Source: Pseudomonadota bacterium (GTDB lineage: Bacteria; Pseudomonadota; Gammaproteobacteria; Burkholderiales; Burkholderiaceae_E). From it: a stretch of DNA of 13,106 bases. The DNA is taken from assembly GCA_023389175.1 (NCBI GenBank), contig JAEWEW010000158.1, positions 1-13,106 on the forward strand, written 5' to 3'. Positions 5,323 to 13,106 of the stretch are shown piece by piece. The first letter of the stretch is position 1. Every line of letters begins with the position of its first letter. The notes under the pieces are model-generated. The model made no database searches and had not been told where the DNA came from. It saw only the letters and a list, made by a program, of their open reading frames with translations. The position numbers were made by a program, and so were the translations under genes.

Positions 5323-6855
5323 CTAGGGCGCTCCTATGCCCTGCCAGCCGCCGCCCAGCGCCCGCACCAGCGCCAGCGTGGCGGCCAGCTGGCGCCCTCG
5401 CAGGTCCAGAAGCGCCCGCTCGGCATTGAGCGCGGCGGTCTGGGCGGTGATCACGTTGAGATAGTTGACGACGCCCGCCTGGTACTGGTTGTTCACCAGC
5501 TGCAGGGCGAGCCGGGCAGAGGCCAGGGTGTCGGCCTGCAGCCCGATCTCCTCGCCGAGAATGCGCAGGGCCGCGAGGTTGTCCTCCACCTCCTTGAAGG
5601 CGAGCAGCACCGACTGTCGGTAGGACGCCACCTGCGCCTCGTGGGCCGCCTGCGCCTGCGCCACCACCGCGCGGCGCTCGCCGCCATCGAAGAGCAGCTG
5701 CAGAACGCTCAGCGTCGGCGACCAGAACCACGCCGGCGAGCCGAGCAGGTCACCGAAGGAACCCTCCCGCAGGCCGGCCGATGCGGACAGCGACAGCGAC
5801 GGATACCACGCCGCCTGCGCGACCCCGATGCGGGCACTCGAGGCGGCCACGGCGCGCTCGGCCGCGGCGACGTCGGGACGCCGTTCGAGCAACTCGGAAG
5901 GCAGTCCGGTCGGCACGGCCGGAGGCAACGGCAGGCCGGGATAGTCCCAGGGCGTCGAAGCGGGCGCCTCGACGCTGCCGTCCGCCGGCGGCGGCCGGTC
6001 GAGGCGCGGCCGCTGAGGCGCCGCCGTGACCGCATCCAGCTGGAAGCTCGCGGGCATGCGGCCGACCAGCACCGCGATGGTCGACTCGAGCGCCGCCCGC
6101 TGCAGGGCGGTGTCCAGCAGCTGCGCGCGGGTCGACTTCCACTGCACCTCCGCCTGCACCACGTCCGCCCGCGCCGCGATACCGGCCCGGTAGCGGTTGC
6201 GCGTGAGCTGGACGCTGCGCTCGTAGGCGGCGACCGTGTCGGCGAGCAGCTGGCGCTGCGCGTCGAGCACCCTCAGGTCGAAGTAGGCGCGCGCGAGGTC
6301 CGAGACGACCACCAGCCGTGCGTTCTCCAGGTCCGCGCCGGCGGCCTGCAGCTGTGCCTCGCCGGCCTCGATCGAGCGCCGCACCCTGCCCCAGAGGTCC
6401 GGCGCCCAGGAGGCGTCGAGACCGAGCCGGTAGCTTTCGCTCGAGACGGTGCCGCCTTCGCCGGGGCCGCCTGCCGCCGAGCCGACGCGCGAGCCGCTGC
6501 TGCGCGTGGCGCTGAAGCCGGTGCTGAGGACCGGATAGCGGGCCGCGCCGGCCTGGGCCAGCTGCGCCCGCGCCTGGCGCCAGGTCGCCTCGGCCACCTG
6601 CACCGAATTGTTCGCGGCCATTGCCTGGTCGGCGAGCGCATCCAGCGTCGAATCGCCGAAGAGCGTCCACCAGCGGCCGCGCGGCAGACGGTCCGCGGCG
6701 CCGGCTTCCTTCCAGCCCGGCGGCGGCGCCTGGTGGTACTGCTCCGGAGTCGCGACCAGCGGGCGCTGGTAGTCCGGGCCGACCGCGCAGGCGGACAGCA
6801 GCACGCAGGTCACGGCGCAGGCGAGCGCGGCCGGGATGCGTTTGGAAACGCTCAT
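5323..6855 (-). CDS. Outer-membrane factor of RND efflux system (OprM/NodT family lipoprotein)
   Basis: A 510-residue TolC-like channel that would connect the MdtBC pump and its adaptor to the outside. Residues 1-23 are a lipoprotein signal with the lipobox LSAC (Cys23), followed by AVGPDYQRP, typical of NodT-family channels. Two outer-membrane efflux repeats follow. The first has LDASWAPDLWGRVRRSIEAG (147-166) and LARAYFDLR; the second starts at LPSELLERRPDVAAAER (318-334) and contains GVAQAAWYPSLSLSAS, LLFDGGERRAVV and a long coiled helix with YRQSVLLAFKEVEDNLAAL. A Pro-rich stretch of about 30 residues at 278-308 lengthens the linker between the halves. The ATG (6855-6853) overlaps the mdtC stop in ATGA, so translation is probably coupled. 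The order transporter, transporter, channel matches muxABC-opmB of Pseudomonas. Drug substrates cannot be read from the sequence. Confidence 0.93.
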   Translation of the reverse strand: MSVSKRIPAALACAVTCVLLSACAVGPDYQRPLVATPEQYHQAPPPGWKEAGAADRLPRGRWWTLFGDSTLDALADQAMAANNSVQVAEATWRQARAQLAQAGAARYPVLSTGFSATRSSGSRVGSAAGGPGEGGTVSSESYRLGLDASWAPDLWGRVRRSIEAGEAQLQAAGADLENARLVVVSDLARAYFDLRVLDAQRQLLADTVAAYERSVQLTRNRYRAGIAARADVVQAEVQWKSTRAQLLDTALQRAALESTIAVLVGRMPASFQLDAVTAAPQRPRLDRPPPADGSVEAPASTPWDYPGLPLPPAVPTGLPSELLERRPDVAAAERAVAASSARIGVAQAAWYPSLSLSASAGLREGSFGDLLGSPAWFWSPTLSVLQLLFDGGERRAVVAQAQAAHEAQVASYRQSVLLAFKEVEDNLAALRILGEEIGLQADTLASARLALQLVNNQYQAGVVNYLNVITAQTAALNAERALLDLRGRQLAATLALVRALGGGWQGIGAP

Positions 6856-9800
6856 GCAGCAGGCTGGGGGCCGTCGCCGGCCTGCCGCCGCCGGTCGCGC
6901 CGGCGCCCGCTCCACAGCCGCAGGCGATCGAGATAGAGATAGACGACCGGCGTCGTGTAGAGCGTGAGCACCTGGCTCACCGCGAGTCCGCCGACGATCG
7001 CGATGCCGAGCGGCTGGCGCAGCTCCGCGCCGTCGCCGGCGCCGAGCATCAGCGGCACGGCGCCGAGCATCGCCGCAAGGGTGGTCATCAGGATCGGCCG
7101 GAAGCGCATGAGCGCCGCCCGGTGGATCGCCTCCCGCGGCGAAAGCCCCTGCTGGCGTTGCGCGGCGAGCGCGAAGTCCACCATCATGATGGCGTTCTTC
7201 TTCACGATCCCGATCAGCAGGAAGAGCGCGATCAGCGCGATGAGGCTGAACTCGGCGCCGGCGAGCAGCAGCGCGAGCAGCGCGCCGACGCCCGCCGACG
7301 GCAGCGTGGAAAGAATGGTGAGCGGGTGGACGTAGCTCTCGTAGAGCACGCCCAGCACCACGTACATCGCCACGATCGCCGCGAGGATGAGGAGCGGCTG
7401 GTTCGACATGGCACTCTGGAAGTTGCGCGCCGTGCCCTCGAAGCTGCCGAAGATCGAGGCCGGCATGCCGATGCGTGCCATGGTGTCCTGCAGCGCCACC
7501 GTCGCCTCCGAGAGCGAGACGCCGTCGGGCAGGCTGAAGGAGATGGTCGAGGCGGCGAACTGCCCCTGGTGGCTCACCGACAGCGGCGTGTTGGTGTACT
7601 CGTAGCGCGCGAAGGTGGAAAGCGGCACCCGTTCGCCCGCCGGCGTCATGACGTTGACATGGCGCAGCGACTCCGGGCCCTCGGCCAGGCGCGGATCGAT
7701 CTCCATCACCACGCGATACTGGTTCCGGGCCTCGTAGATGGTGGAGACGACCGACTGGGAGAATGCGTTGCCGAGCGTCGTATCCACCAGGTCGGCGGTG
7801 ATCCCGAGGCGCGAGGCCGTCGGCCGGTCGATCACCACCGTGACCTGCAGCCCGCGGGCCTCCTGGTCGCTGTCCACGTCGGCGAGCTGGGGCAGGCCCT
7901 GGAGGGCGTTCTCGAGACGCTGCGTCCAGGTCCGCAGCAGGTCGATGTCGTCGCTGCGCAGGGTGTACTGGTAGCTGCCGCTGCTCTGCCGGCCGCCCGA
8001 GCGGACGTCCTGGATCGGCGTGAGGAAGAGGCGGGCCCCAGGGACGTGGAAGCGCTCGCGCAGGCGGTTGACGACTTCGCGCGCAGTCTCCCTGCGCTCG
8101 GCGAGCGGCTTCAGCTGAACGTACATCTGTCCGGTCGAGCGGGTGCCGCCGCCGGTCGTGGCGGTGACGCTCGCGACCGCGGGGTCCGCCCGCACGCCCT
8201 CGACGAAGATGTCCATCTTCTGCCGGGTGAGCTGGAAGGAGGCGCTCTGGTCGCCGCGCATCCAGCCGATCAGCTTGCCGGTGTCCTGCTCGGGGAAGAA
8301 GCCCTTGGGAATGCTGGTGAAGAGGTAGACGTTGAGCCCCACCGTGGCCAGCAGCATCAGCAGCGTCAGGAGCGAGTGCCGCAGCGCCCAGCCGAGGCTG
8401 CGGTCGTAGGCGGCGAGCACGCGGCGCGCGGCGCGGTCGATCCAGCCGGGCTCGCGCGCCGCCCGCCGGCGCCGGTCCACGCCATGCAGCAGGCGGGCGC
8501 ACATCATCGGGGTGAGGGTGAGCGAGACGACCATCGAGATCAGCACCGCGACCGAGAGCGTCAGCGCGAACTCGCGGAACAGGCGCCCCATCAGGTCGCC
8601 CATCAGCAGGATCGGGATGAAGACGGCCACCAGCGACAGGCTCATCGAGACCACGGTCGAGCCCACCTCCCGAGCCCCGGCGAGCGCCGCGGCCACCGGT
8701 GGCTCGCCGCGCTCGACATGGCGAGCGGTGTTCTCGGCGACCACGATGGCATCGTCCACCACGAAGCCCGCGGCGATGATCAGCGCCATCAGCGAGAGGT
8801 TGTTGAGGCTGAACCCCGCCAGGTACATGAAACCGAAGGTGGTGACCAGCGACACCGGCACCGCCATCGCCGGGATCATCGTCGCCCGCCAGTCGCGCAG
8901 GAAAGCGAGCACCACCAGGATCACCAGCAACACGGAGAGCAGCAGCGTCTTCTGCACCTCGTGGATGGAGGCCCGCACGGTGGAGGTCCGTTCCAGCGAC
9001 ACCCGCAGGTTCATCGACGGCGGCAGCGATTCGCGCAGCACCGGCAGCAGCGCCTCGATGCCGTTCGCGGTCTCGATGATGTTGGCATTCGGCTCACGGT
9101 AGACGAGCAGCAGCACCGCCGGAACGCCGTCGGCCGAGCCGGAGTTCTTCAGGTCCTGGACCGAGTCCGTGACGCGGGCAACGTCGCGCAGGCGGACCGT
9201 TGCCCCATCGCTGTAGGACAGGATGAGCGGCAGGTACTCGGCGGCCCGCCGCGCCTGCGAGTTGGTGTCGATCCACCACTGCGCGTCGCCCGCCTCCACC
9301 AGGCCCCGTGGCCGGTTGGAGTTGGCGGCGCCGAGCCCGCTGCGCACGTCGGCGAGCCCGAGGCCGCGCTGGTTCAGCGCGGCCGGATCGACTTCCACCC
9401 GCACCGCCGGCAGCGAGCCGCCGCCCACGGTCACCTGCCCCACGCCGCGCACCTGCGCGAGGCGTTGCGCGATCACCGTGGAGGCGACGTCGTACATCTC
9501 GCCGGGCAGCGCGGTCGGCGAGGTGAGCGCGATCACCATGATCGGTGAATCCGCCGGGTTGACCTTGCGATAGGTCGGATTGTCCGGCAGGCTCGACGGC
9601 AGCTGGCCGCGCGCCGCGTTGATCGCCGCCTGCACCTCGATCGCGGCATCGTCGATGCTGCGGCTGAGGTCGAACTGCAGCACCACCCGGGTGGAGCCGA
9701 GCGACGACCGCGAGGTGATCTCGTTGATCCCGGCGATGCTGCCGAGCGCCCGCTCGAGCGGCGTGGCCACCGTGGCTGCCATGGTCTCCGGGCTGGCGCC

Positions 9801-9953
9801 CGGCAGGCTCGCGCTCACCGAGATCACCGGGAACTCGACCTGCGGCAGCGCCGAGACCGGCAGGTGGAAGTAGGCGACCAGGCCGGACAGAACCATGCCC
9901 AGGGCGAGCAGGATGGTCGCCACCGGCCGCCCGATGAAGAAGGCCGAGCCCAT
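6852..9953 (-). CDS. mdtC: RND multidrug efflux permease subunit, MdtC/MuxC type
   Basis: A 1033-residue inner-membrane proton/drug antiporter of the HAE1 RND family. It has 12 expected membrane segments: the first near 11-29, and further groups near 336-490 and 855-1008. Two large periplasmic loops separate them. The N-terminus IGRPVATILLALGMVLSG and the loop motif PVSALPQVEFPVI are typical of MdtC. Proton-relay residues are present: D400-D401 in GFVVDDAIVV and K918-K919 in GIVKKNAIMMVDFA. FPEQDTGKLIG near 553-563 marks the second periplasmic loop. The ATG is shared in TGATG with the end of mdtB, and AAGGA inside the mdtB 3' end is its ribosome binding site. In E. coli, MdtB and MdtC assemble as a mixed trimer. 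The frame stays open upstream of 9953, but that extension only shadows mdtB. The C-terminal tail (SGRRRDRRRQAG) is basic and variable. Confidence 0.95.
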   Translation of the reverse strand: MGSAFFIGRPVATILLALGMVLSGLVAYFHLPVSALPQVEFPVISVSASLPGASPETMAATVATPLERALGSIAGINEITSRSSLGSTRVVLQFDLSRSIDDAAIEVQAAINAARGQLPSSLPDNPTYRKVNPADSPIMVIALTSPTALPGEMYDVASTVIAQRLAQVRGVGQVTVGGGSLPAVRVEVDPAALNQRGLGLADVRSGLGAANSNRPRGLVEAGDAQWWIDTNSQARRAAEYLPLILSYSDGATVRLRDVARVTDSVQDLKNSGSADGVPAVLLLVYREPNANIIETANGIEALLPVLRESLPPSMNLRVSLERTSTVRASIHEVQKTLLLSVLLVILVVLAFLRDWRATMIPAMAVPVSLVTTFGFMYLAGFSLNNLSLMALIIAAGFVVDDAIVVAENTARHVERGEPPVAAALAGAREVGSTVVSMSLSLVAVFIPILLMGDLMGRLFREFALTLSVAVLISMVVSLTLTPMMCARLLHGVDRRRRAAREPGWIDRAARRVLAAYDRSLGWALRHSLLTLLMLLATVGLNVYLFTSIPKGFFPEQDTGKLIGWMRGDQSASFQLTRQKMDIFVEGVRADPAVASVTATTGGGTRSTGQMYVQLKPLAERRETAREVVNRLRERFHVPGARLFLTPIQDVRSGGRQSSGSYQYTLRSDDIDLLRTWTQRLENALQGLPQLADVDSDQEARGLQVTVVIDRPTASRLGITADLVDTTLGNAFSQSVVSTIYEARNQYRVVMEIDPRLAEGPESLRHVNVMTPAGERVPLSTFARYEYTNTPLSVSHQGQFAASTISFSLPDGVSLSEATVALQDTMARIGMPASIFGSFEGTARNFQSAMSNQPLLILAAIVAMYVVLGVLYESYVHPLTILSTLPSAGVGALLALLLAGAEFSLIALIALFLLIGIVKKNAIMMVDFALAAQRQQGLSPREAIHRAALMRFRPILMTTLAAMLGAVPLMLGAGDGAELRQPLGIAIVGGLAVSQVLTLYTTPVVYLYLDRLRLWSGRRRDRRRQAGDGPQPAA

Positions 9954-12900
9954 CAGGATCCTTCGACCAGCACGTCGCCGCCGGGACGGCGGCCGCGCAG
10001 CCGCCGCGACGCGCGGTCGAACAGCAGGTAGATCACCGGCGTGGTGTAGAGCGTGAGCACCTGGCTCACGATCAGGCCGCCCACCATGGTGAGGCCGAGC
10101 GGCTGGCGCAGCTCCGAACCGACGCCGGTGCCCAGCATCAGCGGCAGCGCGCCGAGCATCGCGGCGAGCGTGGTCATCAGGATCGGCCGGAAGCGGAGCA
10201 GGCAGGCCTCGAAGATCGCGTCGTAAGGCGCGAGGCCGCGCGAGCGTTCCGCGTCCAGCGCGAAGTCGATCATCATGATCGCGTTCTTCTTCACGATCCC
10301 GATCAGCAGGATGATGCCGATCACGGCGATCATGTCCAGGTCCCGGCCGGCGAGCAGCAGCGCCGCAAGCGCGCCCACCGCGGCCGACGGCAGCGTCGAC
10401 AGGATGGTGAGCGGATGGATGAAGCTCTCGTAGAGCACCCCCAGCACGATGTACATCGTCACCACCGCGGCGAGCACCAGCCAGAGCGTGCCGGCGAGCG
10501 ACTCGCGAAACGACGCCGCGGTGCCCTGGAAGGCGGTCTGCACGCTGATCGGCATGGCCGATTCCGCGCGGGCAGCCTCGATCGCGGCCACCGCATCGCC
10601 GAGCGACACGCCCGGGGCGAGGTTGAACGAGATGGTCGCCACCGGGAACTGGCTGCTGTGGTTGATGGTGAGCGCGGTCGGCCCGGTGCGCACCGTCGCG
10701 AGCGTGGTGAGCGGCACCTGGGTGCCGTCGCGGGTGGCGACGAAGACGTTGCCGATCGCCTCCGGCCCGCGCCGGAACTGCGGCGCGAGCTCCAGCACCA
10801 CGCGGTACTGGTTCGACTGGGTGAAGATGGTGGAGACCAGGCGCTGGCCGAAGGCATTGTAGAGCGCCGTGTCGACCGCGGCCGGGCTCACGCCGAGACG
10901 GCCGGCGGTGTCGCGGTCGACCTCGACGAAGACCTGCAGGCCCTCGACCAGGTAGTCGCTGGTCACGTCCACCAGTTGCGGCAGCGCCGAGAGGCGCTCC
11001 ACCATCCGCGGCACCCACTGGTCGAGCAACCGGGCATCCGCCGACTCCAGCGAGTACTGGTACTGGGTCCGGCTGACCCGGTCCTCGATGGTGAGGTCCT
11101 GCACCGGCTGCAGGTAGAGGCGCGCGCCCGGCACCTGCCCGAGCGCCTCCTGCAGCCGCTGGATCACCGCCGGCGCGCGCGCGTCACGCTCGGCGAGCGG
11201 CTTCAGCTGGATCAGCATCCGGCCGGTGTTCGGCGTCGGGTTCTGCGCGTCGACGCCGATGAACGACGAGAGCGACTGCACCGCCGGATCCTGCAGCACC
11301 ACCCGAGCCAGCGCCTGCTGGCGTTCCGCCATCGCCTGGAAGGACACGCTCTGCGGCCCCTCCGAGATGCCCTGGATGATGCCGGTGTCCTGCACCGGGA
11401 AGAAGCCCTTCGGCACCACGAAGTAGAGGCCGGCGGTCAGCGCGAGCGTGAGCGCGAACACGAGGAGCGTCAGCCCGCCGTGGTCGAGCACCCGGCGCAG
11501 CGTCCGGCCGTAGACCGCGACCAGCCGATCGAATGCCGCGCCCATCGCGCGGTCGAAGCGGCCCCGCTGCTCCTCCCGGCGGTGGGCCAGCAGCCGTGCG
11601 CACATCATCGGCGTGAGCGTGAGCGAGACCACGCCGGAGATCAGGATGGCCACCGCGAGGGTGATCGCGAACTCCCGGAAGAGGCGCCCGACCACGTCGC
11701 CCATGAAGAGCAGCGGGATCAGCACCGCGATCAGCGAAAAGGTGAGCGAGATGATGGTGAAGGCGATCTGCCGGGAGCCTTCCAGCGCCGCCTGCAGCGG
11801 CGGCTCGCCGTCCTCGATGTGGCGCGCGATGTTCTCGATGACGACGATCGCGTCGTCGACCACGAAGCCGGTGGCGACCACCAGCGCCATCAGCGTGAGG
11901 TTGTTGATCGAGAAGCCGGCGAGGTACATGACGCCGAAGGTGCCGACGAGCGACAGCGGCACGGCGACGCTCGGGATGACGGTGGCCGGGAGGTTGCGCA
12001 GGAAGAGGAAGATCACCATCACCACCAGCGCGATGGCGAGCATCAGCTCGAACTGCACGTCGCGCACCGAGGCGCGGATGGTGACCGTGCGGTCGGAGAG
12101 CACCGCGACGTCCACCGCGGCAGGCAGCGACGCCTCGAGCTGCGGCAGCTGGCGCATCACGCGGTCGACCACCTCGATCACGTTGGCACCCGGCTGGCGC
12201 TGCACGTTGATGATGATGGCCGGCACCTCGTTCATCCACGCGGCGAGCCGCAGATTCTCGGCGTCCTCGACCACCTGGGCGACGTCCTGCAGGTGCACCG
12301 GGGCGCCGTCGAGATAGGCGACCACGATCTCGCGGTACTCCTGGGGCGAGCGCAGCTGGTCGTTGGCGTCGATGGTGTAGGCCCGGCTGGGGCCGTCGAA
12401 GTTGCCCTTCGCCTTCTTGACATTGGCCGCGACGATCGCCGCGCGCAGGCCCTCCATCCCGATGCCGTTCGCGGCGAGCGCCTGCGGGTTGGCCTGGATC
12501 CGCACCGCGGGGCGCTGCCCGCCCGAGAGCGTCACCAGCCCGACCCCTGGAAGCTGCGAGAGCTTCTGCGCGAAGCGGGTGTCCGCGAGGTTCTGGACCT
12601 GCGGCAAGGGCAAGGTCTTCGAGGTAAGGGCAAGGGTCACGATCGGCGCGTCCGCCGGATTCACCTTGCTGTACACCGGCGGAGCCGGCAGGTCCGAGGG
12701 CACCAGGTTGGATGAGGCATTGATCGCCGCCTGCACGCCCTGCTCGGCGACGTCGAGGGCCACCGCGAGGTCGAACTGCAGCGTGACGATCGACGCGCCG
12801 CCGGAGCTGGTCGACGTCATCTGCTTCACGCCCGGGATCTGGCCGAATTGCCGCTCGAGCGGCGCGGTCACCGTCGAGGCCATCACCTCCGGGCTTGCGC

Positions 12901-13057
12901 CGGGATAGAAGGTGTAGACCTGGATCGTCGGATAGTCCACCTGCGGCAGCGCCGAGACCGGCAGCAGCCGATAGGCGATCGCACCAGCGAGGATGACCGC
13001 GACCATCAGCAGCGTCGTCGCCACCGGGCGCAGGATGAAGGGACGGGACGGGTTCAC
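9953..13057 (-). CDS. mdtB: RND multidrug efflux permease subunit, MdtB/MuxB type
   Basis: A 1034-residue partner of MdtC, close in length to E. coli MdtB (1040). The start region (PSRPFILRPVATTLLMVAVI), LPVSALPQVDYPTIQV, AVTAPLERQFGQ-like TVTAPLERQFGQIPGVKQM, PPVYSKVNPADAPI and LSGGQRPAVRI are close matches to MdtB. Proton-relay residues D401-D402 lie in ATGFVVDDAIVVIENI, and K923-K924 lie in GIVKKNAIMMIDFAL. SLTLTPMMCARLL ends the first membrane half. The start is GTG at 13057-13055: an in-frame TAG lies 45 nt upstream, no ATG fits, and the homology begins right there. GAGAAG 4 nt upstream may serve as ribosome binding site. The GTG overlaps a TGA in GTGA from another frame, consistent with coupling to an upstream adaptor gene. 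The stop shares one base with the mdtC ATG. Confidence 0.95.
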   Translation of the reverse strand: MNPSRPFILRPVATTLLMVAVILAGAIAYRLLPVSALPQVDYPTIQVYTFYPGASPEVMASTVTAPLERQFGQIPGVKQMTSTSSGGASIVTLQFDLAVALDVAEQGVQAAINASSNLVPSDLPAPPVYSKVNPADAPIVTLALTSKTLPLPQVQNLADTRFAQKLSQLPGVGLVTLSGGQRPAVRIQANPQALAANGIGMEGLRAAIVAANVKKAKGNFDGPSRAYTIDANDQLRSPQEYREIVVAYLDGAPVHLQDVAQVVEDAENLRLAAWMNEVPAIIINVQRQPGANVIEVVDRVMRQLPQLEASLPAAVDVAVLSDRTVTIRASVRDVQFELMLAIALVVMVIFLFLRNLPATVIPSVAVPLSLVGTFGVMYLAGFSINNLTLMALVVATGFVVDDAIVVIENIARHIEDGEPPLQAALEGSRQIAFTIISLTFSLIAVLIPLLFMGDVVGRLFREFAITLAVAILISGVVSLTLTPMMCARLLAHRREEQRGRFDRAMGAAFDRLVAVYGRTLRRVLDHGGLTLLVFALTLALTAGLYFVVPKGFFPVQDTGIIQGISEGPQSVSFQAMAERQQALARVVLQDPAVQSLSSFIGVDAQNPTPNTGRMLIQLKPLAERDARAPAVIQRLQEALGQVPGARLYLQPVQDLTIEDRVSRTQYQYSLESADARLLDQWVPRMVERLSALPQLVDVTSDYLVEGLQVFVEVDRDTAGRLGVSPAAVDTALYNAFGQRLVSTIFTQSNQYRVVLELAPQFRRGPEAIGNVFVATRDGTQVPLTTLATVRTGPTALTINHSSQFPVATISFNLAPGVSLGDAVAAIEAARAESAMPISVQTAFQGTAASFRESLAGTLWLVLAAVVTMYIVLGVLYESFIHPLTILSTLPSAAVGALAALLLAGRDLDMIAVIGIILLIGIVKKNAIMMIDFALDAERSRGLAPYDAIFEACLLRFRPILMTTLAAMLGALPLMLGTGVGSELRQPLGLTMVGGLIVSQVLTLYTTPVIYLLFDRASRRLRGRRPGGDVLVEGS

Positions 13058-13106
13058 GAGCTTCTCGCGGGCAGGCGCCGGGCGGTCGGACGGAGCACCC
13101 TAGCGC
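13054..13106 (-). CDS. Possible 3' end of the upstream adaptor gene (mdtA), cut by window edge
   Basis: In the minus-strand frame ending at TGA 13056-13054 the last 17 codons are open and read ARVLRPTARRLPARSS at the end, a basic Pro/Ala-rich tail such as RND adaptor proteins often have. The TGA overlaps the mdtB GTG in GTGA, the same kind of junction as between the other operon genes. MdtA normally precedes mdtB. No domain is visible in 53 nt, so the identity is inferred from position alone. Confidence 0.35.
   Translation of the reverse strand, partial: ARVLRPTARRLPARSS

Noticed and set aside
5323..8502. 1059-codon frame suggesting a fusion of RND sequence with the outer-membrane factor
   Set aside because: Upstream of 6855 the frame is out-of-frame mdtC; the lipoprotein signal at 6855 marks the true start.
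6621..9548. 975-codon open frame on the plus strand opposite mdtC and the outer-membrane factor
   Set aside because: Composition is His/Arg/Asp/Gln-rich without any domain, and it lies antisense to clear RND genes. It is a by-product of high-GC codon use.
9954..11018. Upstream extension of the mdtC frame into mdtB
   Set aside because: The extended residues are frame-shifted mdtB sequence; MdtC homology starts at the ATG at 9953, which has its own AAGGA site.
10415..12715. 766-codon open frame on the plus strand opposite mdtB
   Set aside because: Same shadow composition; the minus strand is unambiguously MdtB over the whole stretch.

Overview
The window is very GC-rich chromosomal DNA (about 70% by eye) with strong third-position G/C bias, so nearly every real gene casts long shadow frames on the other strand. 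RdgC, an MdtBC-type RND pump pair and a NodT-type outer-membrane factor point to a high-GC beta- or gammaproteobacterium. I cannot name the genus. No rRNA, tRNA, insertion sequence, phage or CRISPR was seen.

Layout from left to right. (1) 2-778 (+) is the 3' two-thirds of gcvT, the aminomethyltransferase of the glycine cleavage system, cut by the window edge. (2) 917-1393 (+) is a small AhpD-like/carboxymuconolactone decarboxylase-family peroxidase with a CxxCxxxH motif. The 138-nt gap before it holds two bulged GC hairpins. (3) 1394-2067 has no intact gene. It holds two back-to-back 3' gene remnants: the C-terminal half of a zeta-crystallin-type quinone oxidoreductase on the minus strand, with an in-frame TGA, and the last 46 residues of a GntR/FCD regulator on the plus strand. 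They meet at about 1885-1892, as expected if a divergent regulator/target pair lost both 5' halves and the shared promoter region in one deletion. (4) 2068-3000 (-) is rdgC. (5) 3169-5199 (-) is a 676-residue surface-protein candidate: a BapA-prefix-like N-terminus, a hydrophobic/poly-Gly linker, one divergent and three closely related Ig-like domains, and an Asp-rich tail. (6) 5323-13057 (-) is an RND efflux operon in the order mdtB, mdtC, outer-membrane factor. The junctions are overlapping stop/start codons (TGATG, ATGA), and a probable GTGA overlap joins mdtB to an upstream gene, presumably the mdtA adaptor, whose tail runs off the right edge.

The efflux genes form one coherent machine: an MdtB/MdtC heteromultimeric inner-membrane transporter, an adaptor outside the window and a dedicated OprM-like channel, in the same order as muxABC-opmB of Pseudomonas. 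The Ig-like protein lies 123 nt downstream on the same strand and could be read from the operon or from its own promoter. It has no visible dedicated secretion system and is the least explained gene here. Most of the window is conventional. The two things most worth a second look are the compact BapA-like protein and the apparent deletion scar.
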